A model generated the notes under the pieces. That model saw only the letters and a list, made by a program, of their open reading frames with translations, had not been told where the DNA came from and made no database searches. A stretch of DNA of 64,000 nt from Arachnopeziza araneosa (taxonomy: Eukaryota; Ascomycota; Leotiomycetes; Helotiales; Arachnopezizaceae), in NCBI GenBank assembly GCA_003988855.1, contig QYAI01000058.1, positions 1 through 64,000 of the forward strand. Direction: 5' to 3'. Below, in pieces: positions 1 through 12,070 of the stretch. Each line of letters begins with the position of its first letter. The first letter of the stretch is position 1. A program made the position numbers and the translations under genes.

Positions 1-376
1 GGTCGCAATTTTGAGGGTGGACGTTTTGCTTGCGGGTGGACCTTTGCTTTCTCCGACCACCAGGGCCTGCCCGTGCGTGGAAGAGCACCGACTATTACAG
101 GGCTCGTGAAAGTTGGAGAGTGTTTGACAATGAAATCAGTACGGTTCGAGATAAAACGGGAGAAGACTCGTAAATGTTAAAATCATTTCTACTACCAACG
201 TATAAACATCCAATCGTCGTCAAATCAATATAATGTCTTACATTAATATTGGTATCCATTCAGGTGCATTAGCGCTGTCCAATAAGATTGTTGATCACAA
301 AATCCTTTCCGAGAGCGTGCAGTTTCAGCCTTAAATCCTCAGTCGCCCACTTTTCTCATCCTCTATCCCCGTCAAA
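1..376. other. 5' flank of the first gene
   Basis: I see no gene here. The stretch is AT-rich towards its right end and lies directly upstream of the ATG at 377, so it probably holds that gene's promoter and leader. The first 50 bases contain two short GGGTGGAC copies with no clear role. Confidence 0.5.
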
Positions 377-3300
377 ATGACGAAAATTGACATTTTGAAA
401 GTCCGCGAAACTCCTCCCCCTGAATTGGCTGCATATCTCCTCAAACTTCGAGACGAGCTATCAGAAGTAGTAATCTCAAACTTCATCTTCTCGGCAGTCC
501 AAAGAGAATCCCTTCCCCCGACGATCTTCGGCGTATGGCTCTCAATCGCAAGAACGCCGGAAACTTTCAAACAAGCTTTCGATCAAGATTTCTCGGTATA
601 TACACGTCGGGCTGCAATCAAGCGCTTTTTCAATCCCAAGAAGCCAAGATGGGAGACACTCAGCACAGAGGAGATTCTCTCCTTGCTCAGCAAACTATCA
701 GTATCAGAGGTTAAATTATGTCTCAATCAGATTCGAAAGCATAGAACGAAAGGAGAGAAGATTACGGAATTGCTCGAGGGACTAATGCCATCGGTATACC
801 CTGCATCAATTTACAGAACATTGGATGAGCGACCACTCGGAGATATTTACCAGTCTTTACTCCCTGCATGCATAACCCAAGTCATCCAAGAAGCCTTGTG
901 CAAAGATTCCAACTTTACTGAAAGAGTAAAGCCTATCGTTTTGGGGAAAAATTACAAGCTATTGAGAAAACATTGTCAGGATATTATTTTCAAGGGAAAA
1001 AAGTCACCGCTCCGCCTGGAAATCTTTCTACGTCATCTCCTGCACGACGTTCCAGCATTACCCAGCAGTAGACCAGGATATTCAGAACCCATGCTATTCT
1101 CCCTAAATCTTCTCGAAAAACTTGCAGCCAGTCCAGAAATTAAAATTACTGGCTTTCCCATTTTGACTAATCTCATCGTTCCCCTCTTGAAGAGAATCAA
1201 AAAGAAGAAGCTGAATTGGAACGAAACTAAAGAAGTCGTAGATTTGGCAATTGTGTATCTATCTTCACACGAAGAAGAGGCCAATTATCTTTTCCTCTCG
1301 GGTCAAAATAATTTGCTCTACTTCTGTGTGAAGCTATGGGCATCATCGGGTATGGGGAATGAATGTGAATCAAGGCTTATCTTCTTATTGAAACTCATAT
1401 CTGGGAGAATCAGCAACATCCGGGCATATATTACGAATCTCAATTGGGCGCCTAAATTGAGGTACAGATTTCTAAAGTTACTCTTTCAATACACGTGGAC
1501 CAAATCAGTCGACATAGATTCGACTGAGAGCTTGAAACAAGTGGAGTTGAAATGGCCATGCGCTCTATTCACTTCACTGGAGGTTGAACAAGCCGTAGGA
1601 TTGTTGAAGAGGATAAAAAATACTCGTGGTGATGATTTTCTTGAACCGGAAAGTCCATATTCCAACTCTATTCTTGGAGTATCTTCATCACCAGAACTCT
1701 CGAATACAGATCCGTCCATCTTGTTTGCCATACTTCAACCGGAGAACCCTGAAGTTTGGCAAAAAGGAAAAGGTAGAATCAATCCCAATTACATCATATA
1801 TTGCTAATCAAACTAGCTACTGTCGAAGAGCGCAAGAAGAAAGCAGCCACAAGTAGAGATGAGACGGAACGGGCTTTCTATGCCAAATCAGCCTTGTTCT
1901 ATGCAATATCGATAGGGTCGATTGAAATATACGGCGAAACACTTATCTGGGCGAAAAGATTTATTCGAGATCCTGTATGGTCCCCCTCTGACAAATTTCA
2001 GTACTGACAAGTGTAGTTTACTAGCAAAACCATCTTTGCAAAATCAGTCTGCAACACCAATGAGGGAATTATTCTACTTTCAGGCCTACCTCGAACTCAT
2101 CTTGCAACATTTACCTTATCTGACATTACCGAACGTGTCATTGAGGCCAACGAAATAATCTTCAACATTTTCGAGATCATTTTTTCGGCTATGAATGAGC
2201 CATCATTTCATCCTCCACACTGGCTTGGCATGTTGGAGCTCTTGGGAGACGTGGTAAAAAGTCGAATAGCAAACAGTAAGCTCCTTCAGAGAACCTTGAA
2301 TATCTCAGACGACCAATTATACGACACGATTTGGAAAAGCACCTTGGAATTGATAATCCGGATTGAAAAGATTGGATTGCAGCCAGATTATGAGCCTCTC
2401 CACCTAAATAAAGCAGCTGGTGTTTTAGGATCCCACCGGATAGAAATGGAAGAACGTCCAAAGGCTTGTTTTCGTTTCGTTGATAACCTTGCGAAAGCGA
2501 GAGACGCTCTCTGGCATGATTTCAGACCTTCAATATATCCGGCCGTGATATCACTTCCATCAGCTCTACCAAGAGGTTTACCGATTCAAGCTCTAGTCCC
2601 ACAATTCGTTATCAACATCGAAACAGCCAAAGGATTCATTCCCTTTATTTCATCAAGGGCTGATGCCATCGTTCTTGCAAAGTCTGGAGCTCTTCAAGCC
2701 CTTCCGGATAACGATGAAATCAGACAAGCTATTGGCCCATTTGTCGATAGCTTTAGGTTTGCTCTTCAAATATACGCCCAGCAAAGTTTGATGCCTCTGG
2801 AAGATCATGTAATGAAAGCCTGGAAATATGCTCTTGGACATCTCAGCGAACGAATGAGTCGAGAAGAAGCCCATCGAACTTGGAAGACAATCTTCAATGG
2901 AGCGTTGCCAGACTTTAAAATTGATTCCATTGATCCAATCACGAGCATGGAGTATCCATTATTCCCTTTCAATGCAGAGGTCGGGACTTATACCGAATGG
3001 AATCCTGTAGAGGCTTTCAAACCTCCTCCAGCTGTCAAGTCAAAGTTGTTGAAACCTTTGACTTACCTCGATTGCACTCTAGCTACCTTTTCGTATTCTA
3101 ACTTCGCTGTTGATCAGAAATTTGCGGCAAAAGAACTTGAAACACAAAGCTATCAACCCCCGGAATGCAACATGTTATCACTATGGCGTATGTCAAAAGA
3201 ACTTCATAATCCAGCGGTACGTGAAGGGGTGGTAATATCAGCATTACTTCTTCTGGAACAGGATATCCCACACTGGAAAGGTTCTCTAGCGAAACCATTC

Positions 3301-5169
3301 CCTTCTCAGAATGTTCGATATCCTGACCTTTGGCTTGATCTTGCGGACATCGACAAGATGAAGGTGCAACCAGCTTTCTATGCTCTAGAACAACTGATAG
3401 CAACTGTACCCCCAACTCTTCTTTACAGGGTGACTGAAGCTGCCATGGACGCTTTAGACACGGCCGAAGGCGATGCAACGATAGCCAAATTCACACATCT
3501 GGCTTACGGTCTACTATCCTTACTCTCAGCAAGTGATCGACCTTCAATGGCAACAGACCTGATCTTAAAGGTGGTTATCGAGAAACCAGAATCAAGCTCC
3601 TGGCATCGAAAACTTTTGAGTATCCGCTTCCTTAACAGGCTTTCAGCTGCTGAGACCAAAGATTTGATTCAATCATTTTCGAACAAAATTCAGAAGAAGA
3701 TGAAGGAACCCAAGTCTTATGTTAAAATCTCGACGATCAAATACTTTGCTCAATTATTGAAAGGGACCAGGTTCGTTGAACCGTCATTTGCGGTTCAAGT
3801 TCTCTCTCAATTATTTAAAGTCTCAAAGCATATCGATATCAGAGTCTCAGTCGTGGAGAGCTTGATAGAAATGTTACGAGGATGCGAAGAAACTTCCCTA
3901 GCAGAGAGCATTATTGAAGCTCTCAAATCTGTCATTTCGATCGCGGGAAGCCTGAATGAGAGGCAAGAAACTGATTGGTTAGAATCTGAACGAATTGGAG
4001 ATCTTCCTACCATATATGATCAAGATAGGCCATCTTCAGATCTTTCCCTTCCTCCTATACTTGAAAAGATCATAACGACGACTGTTGAACCGTGGGAAGA
4101 ACTTTATTTGGAGGAGATTGTGATGCCAGTCTTTCAACTATCGACCGACAATAATCAACGATGGCTCAAGATATTTGTGGCGAAACACGAATTAGATTTA
4201 CCAACCTTGCGATTACCGCAACTTCCAGTCAAACCGAAGTTTCTGAAAACTTTAATTCAGCGATTCGGATCCAATCCTCCGCATCAATTACTTGGATTGT
4301 ACCAGAGCTTCGTTCTTACCAACATGTCACCATCTCCAAAGTTAGCTGCTTTTAACTCGAAACTTCGAGAGCCAGAGTTCAGAGATGACTTGGGAGCAAA
4401 GCATTGGCTTTCGTTGTACGGCAAAGGAGTAACTGTCTACTTGTATGACAACTTCTGCCTCCATGATATCCTCCGTTATGAAAATACAAACAGCCAAACT
4501 GTACAAATTGTCCAGGCCATGCTTGGTGAGCAAGCCAGGGTTTTATTGAGACTCAATGACCTTCAAAAATTTGACTTGTTTATGGAAAGATTTGTTTCCG
4601 GCCAGACAATGATAATTTTAGGTGACAAGGTGAAAGACAGCAGACTTGCTATTGAACGAATCATCTTATTCATCGACTCTCTGAGAACTCCAAAATGGCA
4701 TGAAAACATGAATCGACAGCCAGTTGCTCTACCTCGAACATTGAAGTACAAGTTATGGCTTCTTCCATACCCTGACACTGATGCCTCAGAGGAAGATCTG
4801 GCAAAATTTGCCCAGGCTGTTCACGAGTCTGTGCAAGATATATCCTGGCCAGGAAATGCGTATCACGAGGATTTCAACTTGATCAAGAGCACAATGGGAA
4901 GGGTTGATGTAAGCCATCGGGCTCAGATTGGTGCTATGCTTGGGAAATTAGAATGGGAGTTGGATTTGGCTGATGTTTTATGCGTCGAGCTAGCAAAGAC
5001 ATTCTTCGAGACGGCAAATGTCCCGAAGGATTCGGTTATAGTCACTTCAAGGAGAGTATTGAATCAGTGGAAGGAATGTATCGTGGAAAGTGTGAGAACC
5101 AAGGAAAGGGAATTGAGGTTTTCAGCGTTTACGAACAAGAAATGGGAGATGGCGTTGCTGGAGAAGTAA
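377..5169 (+). CDS. Large conserved-looking protein of unknown function (1568 aa)
   Basis: I do not recognise this protein. The model has three exons: 377-1772, 1817-1974 and 2017-5169. The two introns (44 and 42 nt) end in GCTAATC...CTAG and TACTGAC...GTGTAG, typical fungal branch point plus acceptor. The exons sum to 1569 codons including the stop, and each junction restores an open frame. The protein looks mostly alpha-helical, with leucine-rich helix pairs across residues of exons 1 and 3 that suggest an ARM/HEAT-like solenoid. I see no signal peptide, membrane segment or catalytic motif. It could be a scaffold or a ribosome-biogenesis or transport factor, but nothing in the sequence decides this. 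Its stop lies only 31 bp from the stop of the converging thioredoxin gene. The gene looks real and intact; the function is unknown. Confidence 0.85.
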
Positions 5170-5200
5170 TTTGGGTATTGTTGCTACATAAATCTTAATC

Positions 5201-6061
5201 CTACGCCTTGCTTCCAATGATATCCATCTCTCCTATTTTGCTGATCGTTGTTCCTTCGCCGCTCATATTTGCATCTACTCTTATCGTCAAGCTCTTGATG
5301 CCGGAAAACTTGGAAGCTTTCAATTTCAACTCAGTGGTTCCATTATTATATTCATCAGAGTATATGTTGAAAGATTGCGTGTTTTCCGCCTTTGTCAACG
5401 AGTTCATCTCCAAATCATTCGACTCAACTCCTTCAATTGTTCTAGTAATAACCGGAACATTTGTCCCGATCTGTATTCTCGACGGAGCGTTTGATATCGA
5501 GCCTTTTGCGATTTTGATCTTGATTGTGCTAGGTGTAACGGTCTGTGTGAAGACTACATGGAGGAGAAATTGTGCGTTGCCTGTCGCAGAGGCTACAGCG
5601 TACCCGGCTGGTGGAGGGCTTGCAATGTTTCTGATGGAGCTAAGAGTCGACGCGCCCAATAGCTTTGATGTGTGTATGTCTATCGAAGACCGCAGACTCA
5701 TAGGTCCTGTATTCGAAGGACCAGCTTTTGGCTTTGGAGCCTCCTTTGCTAGCGCCGCTGTGTAGTACCCAATCTTTGTGGTAAGTTGTTGCACGTCTGC
5801 TCCGCGCACTTCATCAACCTTCTTTCCATCCTTGAAGAACTGGAATGTTGGCATCGCAGTGATTCCGCATGCTTGAGCAACATCTTTGGCTTTATCTACA
5901 TCGCATTGGGCAAAAATTGAGGGGTCATGCTGAGTTGCAAGGGCTTCGAATCGAGGAGAGATGGCTTTGCAGGGACCACACCATACTGCGTAGAAGTCAA
6001 TGATGAGGAGAGGATTCGATTTGAGCTTGTTGAACTGGGAGAGCGATTTGATTTCCTGCAT
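5201..6061 (-). CDS. txl1: Thioredoxin-like protein with C-terminal PITH domain (TXNL1 type, 286 aa)
   Basis: This is a single-exon gene. The N-terminal thioredoxin fold (about residues 1-105) carries the redox motif WCGPC at residues 27-31 and the cis-proline context AMPTFQFF. A linker follows, then a PITH domain (about residues 125-286) that ends in a typical IGEMDIIG strand. In yeast and animals this architecture belongs to TXNL1/Txl1, a redox-active protein that associates with the 26S proteasome through PITH; that role is known for the family and inferred here. I chose the ATG at 6061 because the open frame further upstream starts only with TTG. The gene is divergent from the oxidoreductase at 6486 and converges on the 1568-aa gene. 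About 286 aa is the normal length for the family. Confidence 0.93.
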   Translation of the reverse strand: MQEIKSLSQFNKLKSNPLLIIDFYAVWCGPCKAISPRFEALATQHDPSIFAQCDVDKAKDVAQACGITAMPTFQFFKDGKKVDEVRGADVQQLTTKIGYYTAALAKEAPKPKAGPSNTGPMSLRSSIDIHTSKLLGASTLSSIRNIASPPPAGYAVASATGNAQFLLHVVFTQTVTPSTIKIKIAKGSISNAPSRIQIGTNVPVITRTIEGVESNDLEMNSLTKAENTQSFNIYSDEYNNGTTELKLKASKFSGIKSLTIRVDANMSGEGTTISKIGEMDIIGSKA

Positions 6062-6485
6062 TTTGTGTTGATTTTGAAGAAAGAGAGAGGGGTGAAGGGG
6101 GTATTTCAGCCTCGTCAAGGATTGTGGCAGAGCTTCTGGAAAGCCAAGGAATGATCAGTCAGCAATTATCAGCACGACAAGCAGTGGGATGCGAGAGCAG
6201 CTGAAAGACGTTGACCTGAGGGCCACAGCCTTACCATTTCCCTTATGTCGAATTTCGTGGTTTCACAGCAAGGTACTTTGAAAAGTTGTCCCCGGTTCTT
6301 CCGTCACCATCCTAGTCTTCACAGCAAGTCACAGCGAGTTGCTGCTGCTGCTTCCGATCATCACCTCGGACCAGATCTATCAAATCAAGATTGTAAATCC
6401 ACTGCTGTACCCCTCCTTCCCCGCATGAATTCAGCCTGAATTGAATCAATATGAACACCAGAAACTCCATTCATCCCTTCACAGC
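6062..6485. promoter_or_regulatory. Shared divergent promoter region (txl1 / oxidoreductase)
   Basis: These 424 bases separate two divergent start codons. The right part is C/T-rich, as in many fungal leaders. I can identify no specific operator. Confidence 0.4.
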
Positions 6486-7562
6486 ATGGCTCCTCTTAAT
6501 GTAGGCTTTCTAGGCTACGGCTTTGCAACAAAGTGTTTTCACCTTCCGTTTATTCTTCCCAATCCAGATCTTAAAGTCTACGCCTTTCTTCAACGCTCTG
6601 GGAATCAATGCAAGATCGATTTCCCCGAAGCTCAACACTACAAAACTCCAGATGATTTTTTTGCAGATCCCAAGATAGACCTTGTTATTGTCTGTACGCA
6701 TCACGATACCCATGCCGAGTTTGCTGAGAAGGCTCTTCTATCCGGAAAACATGTCGTTGTGGAGAAACCATTCACAGTCAGTACAGAAGAGGCGGACAAA
6801 GTGATTGCTGCAGGGAAGAAATCGGGAAAGATCTTGACCGTCTTTCAAAATCGTCGGTATGACTCGGATTTCAGGACACTGCATCATCTAGTGAAGAATG
6901 CTGTGTTTGGGGAAATCACTGAATGTGAGATCCATTACGATGTTGATTTCCCTACATGGATTGCTGGTTGGAAGTCGCCAGATTATTCTGCCGGTCAAGG
7001 CATGATGTTTGGACTTGGAAGTCATACGATTGATCAAGCTTTGCTTCTTTTTGGGAGACCAAAAACTGTCACTGGATTTTACAGATCACTTCGAGGAGTG
7101 GCGAGTAAGACAGATGATACCTTCACCATCATTTTACAGTACTCTGGGAATCTATTGGTCACAGTCAAGACGAGTGTCGTTTCCATGATGCAGCATCCTT
7201 TGAAGTTTTTTGTCCGGGGATACGACGGATCATTTATTAAGTATGGGGACGACAAGCAAGAATCACAAATTTCTGCTGGGATGACAACTGCTTCTGAGGG
7301 TTTCGGAGTGGAAGAAGAGGAAACCCATGGAGTCTTGACAACGAAGAAACAATTCCACGAAAGCCAGAAGTTGGTGAATGGCAAATGGACGGGGAAGTTT
7401 CCGAGTTTCAAAGGTGATTATGAAGGTTATTATAAGGATATTGCCAAGGCGATCAATGGTGGGGACTTGTTCGTGAAGCCTGAACAGTCGAGAGACGGGA
7501 TTAGGGTGATTGAACTTGCAAGAGAAAGTGCTGAGAAGGGAGCTTCTTTGCCATTTAATTGA
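6486..7562 (+). CDS. Gfo/Idh/MocA family NAD(P)-dependent oxidoreductase (358 aa)
   Basis: The protein is single-exon and full length. The N-terminal Rossmann fold shows GFLGYG at residues 7-12. The family signature EKP follows at residues 93-95, where the lysine normally takes part in catalysis. The C-terminal half matches the alpha/beta substrate-binding domain, including the GLGSHTIDQAL helix that supplies the usual catalytic His and Asp region. Family members oxidise or reduce sugars, inositols or trans-dihydrodiols; the substrate cannot be read here. The protein appears cytosolic, with no signal peptide. The start is the ATG at 6486 (MAPLNV); the open frame runs a little further upstream but only from a TTG. 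The gene is divergent from txl1, with no other pathway gene beside it. Confidence 0.93.
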   Translation: MAPLNVGFLGYGFATKCFHLPFILPNPDLKVYAFLQRSGNQCKIDFPEAQHYKTPDDFFADPKIDLVIVCTHHDTHAEFAEKALLSGKHVVVEKPFTVSTEEADKVIAAGKKSGKILTVFQNRRYDSDFRTLHHLVKNAVFGEITECEIHYDVDFPTWIAGWKSPDYSAGQGMMFGLGSHTIDQALLLFGRPKTVTGFYRSLRGVASKTDDTFTIILQYSGNLLVTVKTSVVSMMQHPLKFFVRGYDGSFIKYGDDKQESQISAGMTTASEGFGVEEEETHGVLTTKKQFHESQKLVNGKWTGKFPSFKGDYEGYYKDIAKAINGGDLFVKPEQSRDGIRVIELARESAEKGASLPFN

Positions 7563-8535
7563 CGTTACAGCTGGATTGCGACTGGATCATTGGATCAACA
7601 TGATAGAGACTAATAAGGGAACGATTGTTGTAAATAACTCTCGGTTTACTGTTAGGAATCAATAGCTACCTTGCAAAGATATTCACCTTGTCAAAAAATG
7701 TGTCTCCACTATTTACTTAAGATGTAAACAATTGAGCTTTCATCTCTCTCATTGATTTGTTGAATGAATACAGAGATGTAGTCAGTTCCGAAACACTTTC
7801 TTATTAGTGTGTTCTTTTCTCTATGAGATACAAAGACCGGCTGTTTAATCAGGTAACAGTATTTCACTACTCTCCTACTCGCCAATTCGACATGGACTTG
7901 TCAAATATTAGACCATGCTACACAACAGACGGTCTCCTCCTTAATACAGGCCATGTCCCGTCATTGTAAAACATCAAACCTAGACTCAAGAGTTCGACAG
8001 ATTGCCTTTAATCATCGAGCTTCTACTTAGAGAAGACCCGAATGATGCCGTAGAGCTACTGAGCAGGAAGTTCTGATCGCGAAACCTTATGTCAACACCA
8101 CAACTTCCAGCACTTTCAATTACAAGCATTGTCGATATTCTATACAATGGCGGAGCCATGGAGCCTCAGAATGTCCGCATTGCTCATTTTGCTGGTGATC
8201 AATAGACGCAACTCATTCAATGACCAAGTCTATATTCATCTCTGATTGACAGCTTACAACTTGACAATAGTCCTTGGCCTTGCCAAGAGAGCTAAAAATA
8301 CACTTGGTTGCTTTTTCCTTCAAGTCCGAACATTTGCATAAGAAAGTGGTGTGAATGGACAGAATGGTTAGAGGCGTTTTCGCTTCGATAGTGCCAACAG
8401 CCCACTCGTCCCCTCGTTCTTTAGATCTCAGGTAGCTATCTTCTACCATATAAACCTGCATAAGTCTCCCCGTGCGTAATATAATCTTCTTTTCTCAAAT
8501 CGAAACCTCTTTAGTCACCCTTCGACTCACCAGCC
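7563..8535. other. Intergenic, no gene seen
   Basis: About 970 bases follow the oxidoreductase stop and precede the DUF4419 gene. Short open frames exist on both strands but none has a recognisable product, codon bias or splice pattern. The last 80 bases are C/T-rich, as expected for a leader. Confidence 0.5.
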
Positions 8536-9779
8536 ATGCCAGTTACAGTGTACCCAGCTCCTCATGGAGCCAACAAAATCGCGACTGACAACCGATGGGA
8601 TCTGCCCACCTCATCCTCCCTCGATCTTCTTACTCGAGCTTGTGGTAAGAAGGAATCAAGAAAGGTAAAGGAGATTATCCAATCTTCGTTCCAGGACGCC
8701 GATTTCGAATCAAAAATCTTCCCTAAGAACAATGGATTTGTGAGTACCTGCATCAACGCATACAGCGAGCACAATCATCTTGTTCTGCGACCCGATGATG
8801 TGTGGATCGCCATCTTGTCTCAGTTCAACATCTACGTCAATGAGAACTCTGAAACTCTTCGCGCTATCTTTGTTTCTCACGAGGGCACGAAAGAACTGGT
8901 TATTGAGGAGAGTGGTTGCGATCCGAATGGAGATCCAAAGTTTGGAGTCAACTGGGGACAATTTAGCTACAAGATGTCCAAGTTGCTAGGGGAAAATATC
9001 AACGACCCGTCTCTCCGTGACTGGATTCTGCCTCAGTTCAGTACCACGCTTAAAAGAGACCAAGCTGTAGCGTCGATCTTGTTCATGTCGACGATGCAAC
9101 AGTGGTTCTCTTATAGCTGCAGAACGAAATGTGGCTTGCCCAGCGTAACGTTGGCCGGCAACAAGAACGACTGGGAGAAGCTCGCAATGAAAGCAGAAAA
9201 ACTTCAACAGTTTGGACCGCAATGCAAAGAGTGGCTGGATCTTCTTCGACCCGTATTGACGAGGTTTGTAAAGACATTCGAGAGTGATACTGAGGAGACG
9301 AAGGATTTCTGGCAGAGGATCGCTCATTATATCGGAGGAGGAAGCGGCCCTACATACCTAAGCGTTGTTTCCCTCTCAATCTTCAGATTCGAAACTGACA
9401 TTCTTAGGGCTGGATCACAGCCTTTTGCTTTTGGAAGCAAGATGGAGTCTGTTGCTATACACCCGACAGCATCAGACCTGATTGGGAATTTGAACCGTTA
9501 AGGCTAGGTAGCGCCGTATATCATCGTATCGAGACTACGGACGTCCCTGCGGGATGGGCGTCAGTCCCTGTGAAGATTATCCACAATGGAGCGGAATTCA
9601 AATCCAGAATGGTCGCCGGGAGCGTTGGATACAGAGCTAGCAGTAGCGGAAATCCGGTTTCTTGGCTGGTATTGCCGGGGTTGGATACCATAGCCGTTGA
9701 GAACGGATGGTGGATATACGAGGCGAGCGAGGAGCAAGATGAGACGGATTCTTCAGAAGATGAATTCTCGGGGTTTTAA
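8536..9779 (+). CDS. DUF4419 domain protein (399 aa)
   Basis: The model has two exons, 8536-9363 and 9408-9779, separated by a 44-nt intron (GTTGTT...CTGACATTCTTAG). Joining them restores the family hallmark GGGSGPTYLSGWITAF across the junction and the conserved C-terminal block with AGWASVPVK and GSVGYRAS. DUF4419 covers essentially the whole protein and occurs in fungi and some animals; its biochemical role is not established. The C-terminus is acidic (EEQDETDSSEDEFSGF). I see no signal peptide or membrane segment. If the intron is ignored, the first exon reads into a stop at 9501 and the domain seems truncated; that would be a mis-annotation. Confidence 0.9.
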
Positions 9780-10650
9780 CCCCTTCATTGTGGTAGAGGT
9801 AGGATCGTGTTAAAAGCGTTTATTTCGACTTGCTAAAACGTAGAAAGTTTCGATTAGCAAATGAAGGTGAAGCCTCCATCAAAGATAAATAAGAATCTAG
9901 TAATGTAACTGTCAGAAAACAAGTGTAAGAGAACTTAATTGTGTGTCGTGATTGCCTTCTGAAAGCGGGCGTGCGGGCTGTGTTGGTGGGCTACTTCTAG
10001 ATGAGAAACAAACGCTATTAGCACGGAAGTAGAAATATAAAAAAAGCACTAAGCCGTGAGATATTCTTGTGACTTATATCCTCAAACGAACACCGACTTG
10101 AGATAAATTTGCAATTGTAAAGAATCAATTCTACTGTCGACATGATTTGTTAAATCTTTACTCTGGAAGATTATTCTAGTGTCATGATAAATACGATAAT
10201 CAGCTTGTTCAGCAATGAGCTGCTGAGCAATAAAAACCCTGTCGGTCTAGCTTGAAGAGTTGATCAGGTCTAAGGTATCTGCGACTTTTTTCTTATTTCA
10301 CTGCTCTACCGAGATAATCCAGCTACGGCATTGCGTAGAGGAATGAATCACGAAAACAAGACGCATAGGTTGATTGGCAGTTGAGATCAACAGATCGACT
10401 CGTCGCCTGTCAAGTAACACAATTTAATGGAGGAGAGAGACATGACCAATAGACCTGCACCCTTGCTTCCATTTGTGGCTTTGTGCAGCAGACTGTCTAA
10501 AAGTAGCATCTCCGAGATTCCCGTGGAACATCATCACACGACATTTAAAACAGGCACTCTCCCACTTCAAACTATCTCAAATTTATCTATCTATGAGCTC
10601 TATTCTATGTCTATGCAAAAGGCCTCAACTCCAAGTCTAATAACCAATCC
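9780..10650. other. Intergenic, AT-rich, no gene seen
   Basis: About 870 bases lie between the DUF4419 stop and the 3' end of the desaturase. The central part is strongly AT-rich. A plus-strand frame at 10427-10768 lies partly across the desaturase end and has no recognisable content. Confidence 0.5.
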
Positions 10651-12070
10651 TTACTCGGCCAAGAGTGGCAAGTTTGCGCGAAGTTGTGCAGATTGCGACA
10701 ATCTTCTCCTTGCATCCAGGTTTCTTGAACTGGACATGGCAGTCGCCATGGCGTTCTTCTTCTCTTGAAGCAGAGCCTTTTCTCCCACCAGATTCTTCGC
10801 GTGCGTCTCTCCTTCACGCTTATATAGATTTCTGTACATATATATGCCGCTTCCTTCCATTCCGTCCGACTCCTCGACGAACTTGCAAGTGCGTTGGTTC
10901 TTCCAGAATGCAGTCCAGAAGGGTGTCTTGACATCTGCTTGGTAGTGCTTTCCCATAACTCTTCTGATATGCTTCGAAGCTTCACCGGCGTGGTAGAAGG
11001 GGATGGTGGAGACCAAATGATGGCAGACGTGCGTGCCGATGATATCGTGGAAGAGATGAGTGTCGATAAACCCCAAATCGCGGTCGATTGTTGCGGTTGC
11101 GCCGCGAGCGAAAGTCCATGTATTATTGTTGTAATGTGGCATTTTTGCGTCGGTGTGCTGAAGGAATGTTATGGCCACTGGTAATATTAGTATATTGCAG
11201 CAGGCAAGCATTGAGGGGCTTACCAATCCAGTTGTTGACCCACAACCACGGTACTCCCCACAGCACAATTACCTTCCAGCTTCCAAAGGCCTGACCAGCA
11301 GCAACCAAGGCAGCCATCATTACAGCAACACCAACATCACTCAGCAGAATCAATGGAAGCTCATTCTTTTTATAGAATACGGAGTCTTGTCCAAAATAGA
11401 AATGAGAGACCTGCGGGAACTGGGCACCCCCATAACTTTGTCCTGTTAGATTGAACATCAAATATCCAGGCCACCCAAAGAATTGATGGACAAACGCCAA
11501 CCAGAGAGAGTAGATGGGACTATCCTCTGCTAATTCCGCAAACTCAATCATATTCGCCTTAACCTTCTTCCCAAACCGCATCTGCACCCAACTTTCTCTT
11601 GTATGTGGGACGAATGCCGTGTCTTTGTCGATATTGCCAGTCGATTTATGGTGTTGCGAATGGCTCAGTCTCCACGAATGGAAAGGAACCAGCAAGAAGG
11701 AATGCATGATCAGGCCCATGGTCCAGTTCAAGGTCTTGGATTTGGAAAAGGCCCCGTGGCCACATTCGTGCGCGAGAATCCAGATACCGGTGAAGACAAA
11801 GCCTTGTACGACGGTATACGCAGACCATGCTGCAAACCGGGCATATACATTTGGAATCATTGGGATATAGGTGAGAGCCATGTACACGAGGGTCGAGAGA
11901 TAGGCGAAATCGCGGACAACATAAGCCATTGAACGAAGGATTGAGGGCTTGAAGCACCAGGCAGGAATGGCATCATGAATCTCCTTCATGGTGAAGGTTG
12001 GCAGATCAAAGACGTCACCATGGAGGTCGATATGCTGTGGTTTCTTCATGGTTGCGGTCTTTGGAGCCAT
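10651..12070 (-). CDS. Membrane fatty-acid desaturase, delta-12 (FAD2/odeA) type (457 aa)
   Basis: The model has two exons, 12070-11224 and 11177-10651, with a 46-nt intron (GTAAGC...CTAATATTACCAG). The three histidine boxes that bind the di-iron centre are all present: HECGH at residues 101-105, HSQHH at 137-141 and HVCHH at 332-336. Hydrophobic pairs flank the boxes as in ER membrane desaturases. Length and box spacing fit fungal oleate delta-12 desaturases, which make linoleate in phospholipids using cytochrome b5. A delta-15 or bifunctional enzyme cannot be excluded from sequence alone. The ATG at 12070 was chosen (MAPKTATMKK); the same frame stays open for about 98 codons upstream, but that stretch looks like leader sequence and begins with TTG. 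The C-terminus beyond about residue 400 is basic and variable. Confidence 0.93.
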
